Positions 51,773 to 62,007 of a DNA stretch of 64,000 bases are shown here, one piece after another. A model generated the notes under the pieces. That model was not told where the DNA came from. It saw nothing but the letters and a program-made list of their open reading frames with translations, and ran no database searches. How positions within the stretch are numbered: the first letter of the stretch is position 1; each line of letters begins with the position of its first letter. Made by a program: the position numbers and the translations under genes. Source of the stretch: Vaginisenegalia massiliensis (GTDB taxonomy: Bacteria; Bacillota; Bacilli; Lactobacillales; Aerococcaceae); contig NZ_UWPC01000005.1 in assembly GCF_900604935.1 (NCBI RefSeq), positions 1-64,000 on the forward strand, written 5' to 3'.

Positions 51773-52050
51773 TAAGTTTACGCAAATGCCTTCCTTGATT
51801 CTCTCAATCATCATCAAGCAGTAGAACTGTTCAATTCTAGCTTTATCAAACGGCCAAGTATATAAGAGACACTTTTCTTGCAATATCCTAGCAAAAGTTC
51901 TATTAATTACTTGTAGACCTTACTATCTCTTGTATTTTTCATCGTGCAGTCACATAATCTGTTACAACCAAATCATATAACTGTTATATTATTTAGGATT
52001 ATTCTCTTTAAAACAGAACAAAACTGTATATTTTATTTTAAGTAACCCTA
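51773..52050. other. Divergent pth-ldh intergenic region with a perfect palindrome
   Basis: No gene visible. It contains the perfect inverted repeat ATATAAC t GTTATAT (51975-51989), about 65 bases upstream of the ldh -10, a possible regulator site. I see no convincing Rex (TTGTGA..TCACAA) or catabolite (cre) site. Confidence 0.4.
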
Positions 52051-52059
52051 TGTTATAAT
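52051..52059 (+). promoter_or_regulatory. Extended -10 promoter of ldh
   Basis: TGtTATAAT, a perfect extended -10, about 30 bases before the ATG. The -35 is poor, as is common when TGn is present. AAGGAGGA (52073-52080) is the ribosome binding site. Confidence 0.7.
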
Positions 52060-52086
52060 TAGAATATACCCTAAGGAGGACTTGCT

Positions 52087-53052
52087 ATGAACCCCAAAAA
52101 AGAAATGTCAACTCACAAAATTATTTTAGTTGGCGATGGCGCAGTCGGATCGAGTTTCGCATTTGCATTAGTCACTCAAAATGTTGGTCGCGAGTTAGGT
52201 ATTATTGATATTAATAAAGATAAAACTGTCGGCGATGCCTTGGATTTAGCAAGTGCTCTCGCCTTCAACTCACCCAAGAAAATTTACGCTGCTGAATACT
52301 CTGATTGTCACGATGCAGACATTGTCGTATTAACAGCTGGGGCCGCTCAAAAGCCTGGCGAAACACGCTTAGATTTAGTCCATAAAAACCTCAAAATCTA
52401 TCAAGGTATCATTAGTCAAATCGTTGAATCTGGCTTCGATGGTATCTTCTTGGTAGCGGCGAATCCTGTTGATATTTTAACTTATGCCACATGGAAATTC
52501 TCTGGCTTCCCTAAAGAACGGGTCATCGGATCAGGAACATCACTTGATACTGCCCGCTTCAAACAAGAAATCGCTCAATTAGTCGGCGTAGACGCTCGTA
52601 ATGTGCATGGTTACATCTTAGGCGAACATGGCGATACTGAATTCCCAGTCTGGTCTCATGCCAACATCGGGGGCTTACAAATTTACGAATGGGTTAAAAA
52701 GAACCACACAGACGAACAAGCTTTAGTCGAAGTCTTCTTCAAAGTGCGCGATGCAGCCTATGAAATCATTGCTAAAAAAGGAGCAACTTATTATGGAATA
52801 GCTGCTGCCTTAGCACGTATTTGCACAGCTATTCTCAATGATGAAAAAGCCATCTTTCCTTTATCCGTCTATTTAGACGGTGAATATGATCAGGCTGATA
52901 TTTTTATTGGTTGTCCAGCCGTCATCGGTAGTCAAGGTATTGAAAAGGTTATTGAAATACCTTTAAATGACTCAGAAAAAGAAAAAATGGCCCTTTCTGC
53001 TAACACTTTAAGAAAAGTGATTGAAGAAGGTTTTGCCCAATTAGAAAAATAA
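52087..53052 (+). CDS. ldh: L-lactate dehydrogenase
   Basis: A 321-residue NAD-dependent enzyme that reduces pyruvate to L-lactate, regenerating NAD in fermentation. It has the Rossmann motif [14 protein letters not shown] and the active-site loop [20 protein letters not shown] and the catalytic His181 in GEHGDTE are also present. The other ldh hallmark, SLDTARFK, is intact. It is on the plus strand, inserted between pth and veg, and monocistronic. Confidence 0.98.
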   Translation: MNPKKEMSTHKIILVGDGAVGSSFAFALVTQNVGRELGIIDINKDKTVGDALDLASALAFNSPKKIYAAEYSDCHDADIVVLTAGAAQKPGETRLDLVHKNLKIYQGIISQIVESGFDGIFLVAANPVDILTYATWKFSGFPKERVIGSGTSLDTARFKQEIAQLVGVDARNVHGYILGEHGDTEFPVWSHANIGGLQIYEWVKKNHTDEQALVEVFFKVRDAAYEIIAKKGATYYGIAAALARICTAILNDEKAIFPLSVYLDGEYDQADIFIGCPAVIGSQGIEKVIEIPLNDSEKEKMALSANTLRKVIEEGFAQLEK

Positions 53053-53065
53053 ATTTAATTCACAC

Positions 53066-53098
53066 AAAAAGAGAGCCAAAAAATTTGGCTCTCTTTTT
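53066..53098. terminator. Bidirectional terminator between ldh and veg
   Basis: AAAAAGAGAGCCAAA (53066-53080), a 3-base loop and its exact complement (53084-53098). A and T tracts on both sides let it serve ldh on the plus strand and veg on the minus strand; it touches the veg stop codon. Confidence 0.93.
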
Positions 53099-53334
53099 TA
53101 TTTAACAAATTCTAAACGAATCGAGTTCGTTAAGACATCTCGATAACTATAGGAAACACGATCAAACGCATTTTCATCTTGATCTAAATCAACAACAAAA
53201 ACAGAGCGATAGGTTTCTCGAAGAACGCCACGGCGTTCTTTTTTCTTTTTGCGACCCATTTGAACCGTTACGACAATCTCTTCACCAAGCTTATCATCTA
53301 AAATAGACTTGATTTCTACCAAATCTTTCGGCAT
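53098..53334 (-). CDS. veg: Veg family protein
   Basis: A 78-residue protein with an SH3-like beta barrel typical of Veg. It reads MPKDLVEIKSILDDKLGEEI, then RKKKKERRGVLRETYRSVFV. Veg promotes biofilm gene expression in B. subtilis, but its biochemical role is not settled. The ATG at 53334 follows GAGGTGAGG; an earlier in-frame ATG is less likely. It lies next to rsmA, as in most Bacilli. Confidence 0.92.
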   Translation of the reverse strand: MPKDLVEIKSILDDKLGEEIVVTVQMGRKKKKERRGVLRETYRSVFVVDLDQDENAFDRVSYSYRDVLTNSIRLEFVK

Positions 53335-53423
53335 GTGCCTCACCTCACAGGGTAAGTATATCACAAATTTATAAAATAATCAATGTTATCACAGAGCTCG
53401 CTTATGTGCAAGAAAAAAATAAT

Positions 53424-54317
53424 TTAATTTACTAATGAATTTTGCTGTTGATATAGTTGGAATAAATGGGCAAATTCATGAATGGATAACGTTTCTGCTC
53501 GTCGCACTGGTTCTATTCCCGTTTGGTCAAATAATTCTTGTAATCGATCAACCGAATAGTCTGAGTTTACCAAGGCTGTTTTTAAATTATTCCATAAGGT
53601 TTTACGCCGTTGTTGAAAAGCTACTTGTACAAAGGATTGAAAAGCTAAAGGATCCGATACATGTACCAAAGGAGATTGACGTCGGGTCAAGACCAAAACA
53701 GCTGAATCAACGTTTGGCTTAGGTATGAAGACATTCTTAGGCACAATAAAATCAATCTTAGCTTCCATATTTTGCTGAATGGCAATAGTTAAGGAATTAT
53801 AGGCTTTAGTACCCACCTGAGCCGTCATTCGCTCAGCGACTTCTTTTTGCATCATCATGACTAAACGGTCAAAAGGCAAGCCGCTTTCAATTAAATGCAT
53901 AATAATCGGGGTTGTAATATAGTAAGGCAAGTTAGCTACTACCACCAAACGAGACACCTGTCTCAGCCAAGTCAACTCATCGGCAGCAAAATTCACTTTG
54001 AGAATATCTTGAGGAATAATTTGGACGTTATCGTAATCGGCTAGCGTTTCACCCAAGATTGAAACAAAGCGTTGATCAATCTCAAAAGCAAGCACCCGTT
54101 CAGCATAATGAGCCAGATACTGGGTTAAAGCTCCGATACCCGGACCTATTTCAATAACGGTCGTTGTTTGATCAATCTGTCCAGCCTGAATCATCTTCTC
54201 CAACATGCGAGGTTCAATGAGAAAGTTTTGCCCTAGACTTTTCTTCATCTTAATATCATACCGTTTCATGATATCAACTGTCCGTGTAGGTGTAGCAATA
54301 GGACGAAATTCTGTCAT
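53424..54317 (-). CDS. rsmA: 16S rRNA dimethyladenosine transferase RsmA (KsgA)
   Basis: A 297-residue SAM-dependent enzyme that dimethylates two adjacent adenosines in helix 45 of 16S rRNA. The SAM site is VIEIGPGIGALTQYL, the catalytic motif IV is NLPYYITTPI, and the C-terminal domain ends the protein. Its loss gives kasugamycin resistance in other species. It follows rnmV by 3 bp. Confidence 0.97.
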   Translation of the reverse strand: MTEFRPIATPTRTVDIMKRYDIKMKKSLGQNFLIEPRMLEKMIQAGQIDQTTTVIEIGPGIGALTQYLAHYAERVLAFEIDQRFVSILGETLADYDNVQIIPQDILKVNFAADELTWLRQVSRLVVVANLPYYITTPIIMHLIESGLPFDRLVMMMQKEVAERMTAQVGTKAYNSLTIAIQQNMEAKIDFIVPKNVFIPKPNVDSAVLVLTRRQSPLVHVSDPLAFQSFVQVAFQQRRKTLWNNLKTALVNSDYSVDRLQELFDQTGIEPVRRAETLSIHEFAHLFQLYQQQNSLVN

Positions 54318-54320
54318 GGT

Positions 54321-54893
54321 TTATTCCTCCTTTTCCAAAATAGCTTGAATTTGTTCAAGCCGAATCTGATATTGCGCCAAACGCTTCTGTAACTGCTTGC
54401 CATTTACATAGCCAAGATGAAGTTCTTTGGCAATAAGTTGGCGACGAAGGTTGGCCTGAGGATGGCCAATCAAGCCTAATTGAACCAGTTGATGGAGCGG
54501 AATCCACTCCATTTGTTCTTGCGAGCTTGGCGTCATAACCTCAGCTAATGCTTGACGAATCGTCTCAGGGGTAGCGTGTTCTACTCCTAAACTAGCTTTG
54601 CGCTGTGTCGAACGAGCAAGCTCTGGTTCAATAAAAGCATGCTTGGCTTGAGGCACAAGCTGACTCAGTAGGTTACGCAATCGTTGACCTTGATAATCAG
54701 GGTCAGTCAGGATAATAAATTCATAGTCAGCAGCTAAAGCTTTAATTTCGGCTTGGACTTTGCGGCTTAAAGCAGAGCCACCTGTTTCAATCGTTTTAAC
54801 TTGGGGACCAAAGGTCTCAATTAAACGTTTCGTATCATCGCGTCCTTCGACAATAATAATTTCGCGGGGAACATCCTTTATGTCATATGTCAT
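54321..54893 (-). CDS. rnmV: Ribonuclease M5
   Basis: A 190-residue nuclease that matures 5S rRNA. The TOPRIM domain has Glu16 (EGRDD) and Asp65/Asp67 (TDPDYQG). The C-terminal domain, which binds the L18-5S rRNA complex, follows. The ATG at 54893 has GGAG 9 bases upstream and lies 2 bp from tatD; the earlier in-frame TTG overlaps tatD. Confidence 0.95.
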   Translation of the reverse strand: MTYDIKDVPREIIIVEGRDDTKRLIETFGPQVKTIETGGSALSRKVQAEIKALAADYEFIILTDPDYQGQRLRNLLSQLVPQAKHAFIEPELARSTQRKASLGVEHATPETIRQALAEVMTPSSQEQMEWIPLHQLVQLGLIGHPQANLRRQLIAKELHLGYVNGKQLQKRLAQYQIRLEQIQAILEKEE

Positions 54894-54895
54894 GC

Positions 54896-55669
54896 TCAAG
54901 GTCTCCAATTAAATAATTTAAAAGCATTGTCCGTGGTCACCTTAGCCAAGGTTTCATAGTCAACTCCTTTGACTCGAGCCAATTCCTCAGCTACTAAACG
55001 CACATATTGAGGTTGGTTTTCTTTGCCTCGATAAGGAACCGGGGTCAAATAAGGGGCATCAGTCTCAACCAACAAGCGATCCATCGGGACGACACTTGCT
55101 GCTTGGCGTACTTCTTCCGCTTTTTTAAAGGTCAATACTCCCGAAAAAGAAATATGCATACCTAAATCCAGAAATTGCTTGGCTTCTTCGGCATTTCCAC
55201 CAAAGCTGTGCATGATTCCACCTGCTTGAGGAAGCCCCTCCTCTTTCAATATACGGTAGCAATCCTCAGTTGCTTCACGATTGTGAATGGTAATCGGTAA
55301 ATTTAATTCCTTAGCTATGCCAATCTGCCGACGGAAAACTTGATCTTGTTTAGATTTGGACGCCGTATCCCAATAATAATCAAGACCAATTTCACCCAAC
55401 ATTTGCACTTTTGGTGCTTGTAGCCATTCATATAACTTAGTTTCGATTTCCGGTGTATAAGATTCCGCTTCGGTTGGATGCCAACCTACCACTGAAATGA
55501 CATTGGCAAATTGTTGACTCAACTGCAAACTTTTTTCAATGGTGTCTTGATCAAAACCCACCACCGCTAGATAAGCAACATCTTGAGCGAGTGCTGCTTC
55601 AACTATTTCAACTTCGCGTCCGACAAATTGCTGGGCATTTAAGTGTGTATGTGTATCAAATAAGGGCAT
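54896..55669 (-). CDS. tatD: TatD family metal-dependent DNase
   Basis: A 257-residue TIM-barrel hydrolase. Metal ligands are His7 and His9 (FDTHTHLNA), Glu in MLGEIGLDYYWD, then HNRE, HSFGG and ETDAPYLTP. It is coupled to rnmV. Confidence 0.96.
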   Translation of the reverse strand: MPLFDTHTHLNAQQFVGREVEIVEAALAQDVAYLAVVGFDQDTIEKSLQLSQQFANVISVVGWHPTEAESYTPEIETKLYEWLQAPKVQMLGEIGLDYYWDTASKSKQDQVFRRQIGIAKELNLPITIHNREATEDCYRILKEEGLPQAGGIMHSFGGNAEEAKQFLDLGMHISFSGVLTFKKAEEVRQAASVVPMDRLLVETDAPYLTPVPYRGKENQPQYVRLVAEELARVKGVDYETLAKVTTDNAFKLFNWRP

Positions 55670-55696
55670 ATCATCGCGTCCTTTCTTATTGATAAA

Positions 55697-55725
55697 ACAC
55701 CCTCAAGTCTTCAGTGGACTTGAGG
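55697..55725 (-). terminator. Terminator after metG
   Basis: CCTCAAGTC (55701-55709) and GACTTGAGG (55717-55725) with a 7-base loop, followed on the minus strand by GTGTTTTAT. The short T tract may allow read-through into tatD. Confidence 0.75.
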
Positions 55726-55750
55726 ATGTGTGATAGCTTAATATTCTGGA

Positions 55751-57802
<2,052 letters not shown>

Positions 57803-57821
57803 TCAAAATTCTGATGGTCCT

Positions 57822-57857
57822 AGTATACCACAAAGTCCTAATAATAAGTCTATTAGG
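57822..57857 (-). promoter_or_regulatory. Possible metG promoter with inverted repeat
   Basis: TATACT (57822-57827) could be a -10. A perfect 7-bp inverted repeat (57837-57843 with 57851-57857, CCTAATA/TATTAGG) covers the -35 area. Low certainty. Confidence 0.35.
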
Positions 57858-57885
57858 TCGGTAATTCTTTGCCTTTTAAGACAAA

Positions 57886-57914
57886 GAAAAAACAGGTTAC
57901 CCGTGGGTAACCTG
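57886..57914 (-). terminator. Terminator of the PcsB-like hydrolase gene
   Basis: CAGGTTACCC and GGGTAACCTG (57893-57902 with 57905-57914), a 2-base turn, then TTTTTT on the minus strand. Confidence 0.9.
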
Positions 57915-57932
57915 CCTTACTTTAAATAACTA

Positions 57933-59315
57933 TTAGTTTGGACGAACTGCAAAGTCAGGAGCAAACCATTCAGTTGTTGAATATTTAACTGATTCACCTG
58001 GTTGTGGAGCGTGGATATAACGTCCATTACCTGCTGCAATAGCTACGTGGTATGAAGAACCTGGTGTACCCCAGAAGTATAAGTCCCCAGCTTTAGCATC
58101 AGCTACGTTAATACGTGAACCTGATGACTCTTGAGGAACAGTCCAACCACCTAAATCTTTACCGTAAGCTTGTTTATAAACATAGTTTACTAAACCAGAA
58201 CAGTCAAAACCACTTGGATTTTTTCCGCCCCATACGTATGGAGTTCCTAAGTATTGTTCAGCTGTTTTGATTACGTCACCGTAATTAGAAGATGTGCTAG
58301 CTTTTGGAGCTGGAGCTTTCTTCACTGGTTTTGGCGCTTGAGTAGTAACAGGTGCTGCGGTCGTAGCTACTTCCGTTTGAGCAACTGTTGCAGCAGTTGT
58401 TTGACCAGCTTCTGTTACAACTTCAGTTGAAGATGCTTGACTTGTTTCTTCAACAGCCACAGTTGTTGTTTGACCATTTTGTTCAGTTTGTGTTTCAGAT
58501 GCTGCTTGACTTTCTTGTGAAGCAACTTCTTGTTCGCTAGTTGCAGCTTGTGCTTCGGCAGCGGCTTGCGCTTCTGCGGCAGCTTGTGCTTGAGCAGCAG
58601 CTTCAGCAGCCATACGAGCTTGTTCAGCTTCAAAGGCTTGTTTTTCAGCGATTAACGCATCACGACTGCTAGCTGCTAATGAAATATCATTAGCTAATTG
58701 GTTATAGGCTGCTTCTGCATTCGCCGCTTGAACTTCTAAGTCACCTTTAATCGCTTCAAGTTCACCTAATTTAGCTACTTTAGCTTGTTTAGTTTCTTCT
58801 ACTTCAGCTTGTTTAGCTACTACAGCTTTTTTATCTTCTTTTTGAGTAGTGATTAAATCTTTGTTTGCTGTAACCATTTTACTTACAACATCCAAACGAC
58901 CTACAAAATCAGAGATTGACTCAGAAGAAGCTACGAAGTTTAAGTAATCACTTGAGCCGCCATTCACTTGGACAGCACGAGCTTGATCTTCTAATAAGCT
59001 TTCGCGCTTCGCAATAAGTTCTTCTAAATCTTTAATTTGTGTTTGTAATTTTTCAATAGCTGCATCGTCTTCCGCAATTAAGCCATTTAATTGATCTGCT
59101 TGCGCATATAATTCACTGATTTGACCGTAAGCTGCTTGTAAGCCACTGTAAATTTGAGCTTGTTGTGCTGACATTGCATCGATTTGCGCTTGAGTTCCTT
59201 GAATTAATGAATCATAGTCTTGGGCAAAAGTCGCAACAGGATTTGCAACGGTGCCTAACATAATCGCTGAAGCAAACATTGTTTTAACTAAGCGTTTAGG
59301 TAATGTCTTTTTCAC
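57933..59315 (-). CDS. PcsB-like secreted peptidoglycan hydrolase (coiled coil + NlpC/P60)
   Basis: A 460-residue secreted protein. The signal peptide is about 1-31 (cleavage after TFA). A long coiled coil runs at about 33-235 with alternating helices. An Ala/Gln/Thr-rich linker follows (about 235-345, AEAQAAAEAQAA and TTAAPVTTQAP repeats). The C-terminal NlpC/P60 domain has catalytic Cys372 (FDCSGLV), His423 and His435. The coiled-coil-plus-hydrolase layout resembles PcsB/CwlO-type cell-separation enzymes, which are usually controlled by FtsEX and WalRK; the hydrolase here is NlpC/P60, not the CHAP domain of streptococcal PcsB. No ftsEX is in the window. A WalR box lies upstream. Confidence 0.9.
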   Translation of the reverse strand: MKKTLPKRLVKTMFASAIMLGTVANPVATFAQDYDSLIQGTQAQIDAMSAQQAQIYSGLQAAYGQISELYAQADQLNGLIAEDDAAIEKLQTQIKDLEELIAKRESLLEDQARAVQVNGGSSDYLNFVASSESISDFVGRLDVVSKMVTANKDLITTQKEDKKAVVAKQAEVEETKQAKVAKLGELEAIKGDLEVQAANAEAAYNQLANDISLAASSRDALIAEKQAFEAEQARMAAEAAAQAQAAAEAQAAAEAQAATSEQEVASQESQAASETQTEQNGQTTTVAVEETSQASSTEVVTEAGQTTAATVAQTEVATTAAPVTTQAPKPVKKAPAPKASTSSNYGDVIKTAEQYLGTPYVWGGKNPSGFDCSGLVNYVYKQAYGKDLGGWTVPQESSGSRINVADAKAGDLYFWGTPGSSYHVAIAAGNGRYIHAPQPGESVKYSTTEWFAPDFAVRPN

Positions 59316-59384
59316 TGTGTTTCTCTCCCTACTGATGGTTCTTTTTCTATTTAATAATCAAATTCATAATTAGTTCAAATTTCG

Positions 59385-59410
59385 AATGGATTTTTAGATA
59401 AAAATCCATT
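59385..59410 (-). repeat. 11-bp hairpin in the 5' untranslated region of the PcsB-like gene
   Basis: AATGGATTTTT (59385-59395) and AAAAATCCATT (59400-59410), loop of 4. It lies just inside the presumed transcription start, where such stems often protect mRNA from 5' decay. On the plus strand it is followed by TTTTTT. Confidence 0.65.
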
Positions 59411-59428
59411 GTTTTTTGACCTGAGATG

Positions 59429-59434
59429 ATAATA
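59429..59434 (-). promoter_or_regulatory. Probable -10 of the PcsB-like gene
   Basis: TATTAT on the minus strand, with a weak -35 (around 59452-59457), as expected for an activator-dependent promoter served by the WalR box at 59483-59499. Confidence 0.5.
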
Positions 59435-59482
59435 GCACACTTTAAACGCATGAAGTAGCTTTTCTTCAATATGTATACGTTC

Positions 59483-59499
59483 TGTAACACTACTGTAAA
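59483..59499 (+). promoter_or_regulatory. WalR (VicR) binding box upstream of the PcsB-like hydrolase gene
   Basis: TGTAAC-ACTAC-TGTAAA matches the WalR consensus TGTWAH-N5-TGTWAH at every constrained position. It lies about 50-65 bases upstream of the presumed transcription start of the hydrolase gene, a suitable place for activation. WalRK controls cell-wall hydrolases in Firmicutes. Confidence 0.72.
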
Positions 59500-59588
59500 A
59501 TTTCGAAGAAATTATGACTTTTTTTGAAGCATTATTCCAAAGTCGCTTTGAATCAAGGATTATTTATTGCCTTTTTCCCGCTTGACCA

Positions 59589-59617
59589 TTGCGCATATAT
59601 GGATAAATTACTATAAT
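59589..59617 (+). promoter_or_regulatory. Promoter of tyrS
   Basis: TTGCGC (59589-59594), a 17-base spacer and TATAAT (59612-59617). The leader is only about 55 bases, so there is no room for a T-box riboswitch. A CCCC/GGGG mini-hairpin (59628-59641) lies within it. Confidence 0.75.
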
Positions 59618-59679
59618 TTACCTTAAGCCCCATGCTCGGGGACAAGAAACGATTAAAAGAAATGGAGTGTGAGAATACG

Positions 59680-60948
59680 ATGTCGATTATCGATGATTTG
59701 ACTTGGCGTGGTGCCATCAATCAGCAAACCGATCCCAATGGTCTAGCAAAACTTACAAGTGAAAAGGCGATTGGACTTTATTGTGGCGTCGATCCTACGG
59801 GTGACTCCATGCACATTGGCCATCTAATTCCTTTTATGGTTCTTAAACGATTTCAATTAGCTGGTCACCGCCCAGTCGTCATTATCGGGGGAGCTACCGG
59901 ATCAATCGGCGATCCTTCAGGTCGAAATAGTGAACGTACTTTACAGACCATGGATGTCGTTAAAGAGAATGCCCGCAAATTGACCTTGCAAATGGAAAAA
60001 CTCTTCTTAACCGGTCAAACAGACGGTAACTCTTTTACCATTGTCAATAATTACGAGTGGCTAAGCCAACTTTCCTTATTGGAATTCTTACGTGATTATG
60101 GTAAACACTTCAATGTAAATACAATGTTAAGTAAAGATATTGTGGCTAGTCGTTTGGAAGTGGGTATCTCATTTACCGAATTTACCTACCAAATTTTACA
60201 AGCCATTGATTTCCATTACTTATTTAAACACCACGATGTGCAGTTACAAGTCGGTGGTGCAGACCAATGGGGTAATATTACAGCCGGCTTGGATTTCATC
60301 CGCCGCATGGAGGGTCATGAAGCACAAGCATATGGATTAACCATTCCCTTGATGCTCAAAGCCGACGGTACTAAATTCGGCAAATCAGCAGGTGGCGCTA
60401 TTTGGTTAGACCCTGAAAAAACAACACCCTATGAGTTCTACCAATTTTGGCTCAATCAACAAGACGAAGATGTAGTTAAATTCTTAAAATACTTCACTTT
60501 CTTAAGTCATGAAGAAATTGAAGCCTTGGGTCAAAGTGTCCAAGAACAGCCCCATCTTCGACTCGGTCAAAAGCGCTTAGCCGAAGAAATTACTCGTTTT
60601 GTCCACGGTCAAGCATCTTTAGATGAGGCACAAGAGATCACCCAAGCTCTCTTTACCGGCGATGTAGCCAACTTAAGTGCTAAACAAATTAAAGAAGGCT
60701 TCAAAAATATGCCTCAATTTACTGCCCCACGCCAAAATCAAAACCTAGTCATTTGGTTAACCGAAATTGGTTTGGTTCCTTCTCGTCGCCAAGCACGTGA
60801 ATTTATCGCCAATGGGGCCATCTCATTAAACGGCGAAAAAATTACCGACCTCGAATTTGAGTTAAGTCCCGATATTGCAATCGGCGGCCAATATATCATT
60901 GTTCGTCGCGGAAAGAAAAATTACTATTTAGTCACCTTAAGTGACTAG
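59680..60948 (+). CDS. tyrS: Tyrosyl-tRNA synthetase
   Basis: A 422-residue class I synthetase. HIGH is at 45-48, the KMSKS-equivalent KFGKS is at 232-236, VGGADQWGNI is the tyrosine-AMP binding segment, and an S4 RNA-binding domain closes the protein (SRRQAREFIANGAISLNGEK). The ATG at 59680 gives the usual MSIIDDLTWRG start; upstream in-frame ATGs would add unrelated residues. Confidence 0.97.
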   Translation: MSIIDDLTWRGAINQQTDPNGLAKLTSEKAIGLYCGVDPTGDSMHIGHLIPFMVLKRFQLAGHRPVVIIGGATGSIGDPSGRNSERTLQTMDVVKENARKLTLQMEKLFLTGQTDGNSFTIVNNYEWLSQLSLLEFLRDYGKHFNVNTMLSKDIVASRLEVGISFTEFTYQILQAIDFHYLFKHHDVQLQVGGADQWGNITAGLDFIRRMEGHEAQAYGLTIPLMLKADGTKFGKSAGGAIWLDPEKTTPYEFYQFWLNQQDEDVVKFLKYFTFLSHEEIEALGQSVQEQPHLRLGQKRLAEEITRFVHGQASLDEAQEITQALFTGDVANLSAKQIKEGFKNMPQFTAPRQNQNLVIWLTEIGLVPSRRQAREFIANGAISLNGEKITDLEFELSPDIAIGGQYIIVRRGKKNYYLVTLSD

Positions 60949-60986
60949 CTTCTTTTCTACAACATATCAACGTATATAAAGAATTC

Positions 60987-61022
60987 AGCCCTCCTATGCC
61001 GAATGGCTAGGAGGGCTTTTTT
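60987..61022 (+). terminator. Terminator of tyrS
   Basis: AGCCCTCCTA (60987-60996) and TAGGAGGGCT (61008-61017) with an inner GCC-GAAT-GGC, followed by six T residues. Confidence 0.94.
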
Positions 61023-61034
61023 GCTCGATAAAAG

Positions 61035-61217
61035 TTATGAACGCCACTCTTTGGGTGACCAAATTTGACCATCCAACTGATTGGAAACTTGTTGCAAACG
61101 CTGCTTTTGCTCTTGATTAAGTCTAACCGCCTGCCAAAGAAGGGCTCTAGTTGGATAATCTTTAGCCCCTTTCAGCCATTTTGCTAACCATTCTTCTTGC
61201 CAACGATTTTCTATCAT
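61035..61217 (-). CDS. Small Trp-rich hypothetical protein coupled to the oxidoreductase
   Basis: A 60-residue protein with six tryptophans and many charged residues (IENRWQEEWLAKWLKGAKDY). It has no signal peptide or membrane segment. It starts 1 base after the stop codon of the oxidoreductase gene, so it is probably translated by coupling (GGAAGGATGG upstream). I do not recognise a family. It may be a regulator or subunit of the neighbouring enzyme, or a short conserved hypothetical. Confidence 0.6.
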   Translation of the reverse strand: MIENRWQEEWLAKWLKGAKDYPTRALLWQAVRLNQEQKQRLQQVSNQLDGQIWSPKEWRS

Positions 61218-61218
61218 T

Positions 61219-61917
61219 TTACCATCCTTCCATCAAACGATGATAGTCTGCCAAGGCCTCATCTTGTTGCCCACATTCATCAACAAAAGACTCAAATACC
61301 GCCTGTTCAAGCGCCGGTAAATCCAATTGGTTTTCCTGCAACTGTTCAAGTCGTTGAATGATTAACTGGCTTTTAGCCGAAAAATCATCAATCTTACCCG
61401 TTTGCAAATACAAAATATAATCCCAAAACAAAGCATATTGTTCTTCAGTACTTAAATATGCAAATTGGTGAATGGTCAAAGGTGGCAAGTAGGTCATATG
61501 AAAATGCCCAGCCAAAGCCCGATACGGTGACAGCAAGGCAGAAAGACAGATATCCTCACGGCCTCCAAATTGATAATGGCTCGCCTTGACCCCTGCAATA
61601 ACCACTAGACCGAGTTCCTTTGCTTGAAGAGCTTGCTTGAAAGCCCGATAATCTCCCTGTAAATCAAAGACTTGATCCAGCCAAATTTTTAAAATGGCCG
61701 GGGCTTGATACCAATACAAGTGAAATTGGAAAATTATGCGTTGATATTCCAATAGGCGTTGACGTTCTACCTGCAAATCAAAACCACCATCCTGCTGAAA
61801 CTGCTGCTGCAAATCAACATAGGTTACTTGACTTGCACTGGTTCCCGCTTGAATCAAGAATTGTTGGCTTTGTGAGGCATCAATCTGTGGATGAGCTAAA
61901 TATACGATGGTTTTCAT
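61219..61917 (-). CDS. NAD(P)H oxidoreductase, flavodoxin-like quinone reductase fold (KefF/YheG-like)
   Basis: A 232-residue protein of the NQO1/KefF-type FMN/FAD flavodoxin-like family. It starts KTIVYLAHPQIDASQSQQFL, then has RIIFQFHLYWYQAPAILKIW, the FQFPLYWYxxPxxLKxW hallmark, followed by the glycine-containing FAD loop (AGVKASHYQFGG). Such enzymes reduce quinones or protect against electrophiles. The C-terminal 50 residues are an extra helical segment. GAGGGGG precedes the ATG. A TATAAT at 61945-61950 may be a -10, but its -35 is poor. Confidence 0.88.
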   Translation of the reverse strand: MKTIVYLAHPQIDASQSQQFLIQAGTSASQVTYVDLQQQFQQDGGFDLQVERQRLLEYQRIIFQFHLYWYQAPAILKIWLDQVFDLQGDYRAFKQALQAKELGLVVIAGVKASHYQFGGREDICLSALLSPYRALAGHFHMTYLPPLTIHQFAYLSTEEQYALFWDYILYLQTGKIDDFSAKSQLIIQRLEQLQENQLDLPALEQAVFESFVDECGQQDEALADYHRLMEGW

Positions 61918-61951
61918 TATGATCCCCCTCTTTTCTGTAGCTGATTATAAC

Positions 61952-61992
61952 AAAAAAACGCATTGAGTGACTTATTAGAAAACTCAATGCGT
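61952..61992 (-). terminator. Terminator of the Pro-Asp repeat protein gene
   Basis: ACGCATTGAG (61958-61967) and CTCAATGCGT (61983-61992) with a 15-base loop, followed on the minus strand by seven T residues. Confidence 0.82.
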
Positions 61993-62007
61993 CTAAATTT
62001 TATTTTT

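Noticed and set aside
58415..58633. Lys/Leu/Pro-rich open frame inside the PcsB-like gene
   Set aside because: Shadow of the Ala/Gln linker repeats in another frame.
59500..59679. T-box riboswitch upstream of tyrS
   Set aside because: The promoter leaves a leader of only about 55 bases and no T-box sequence or specifier stem is visible.
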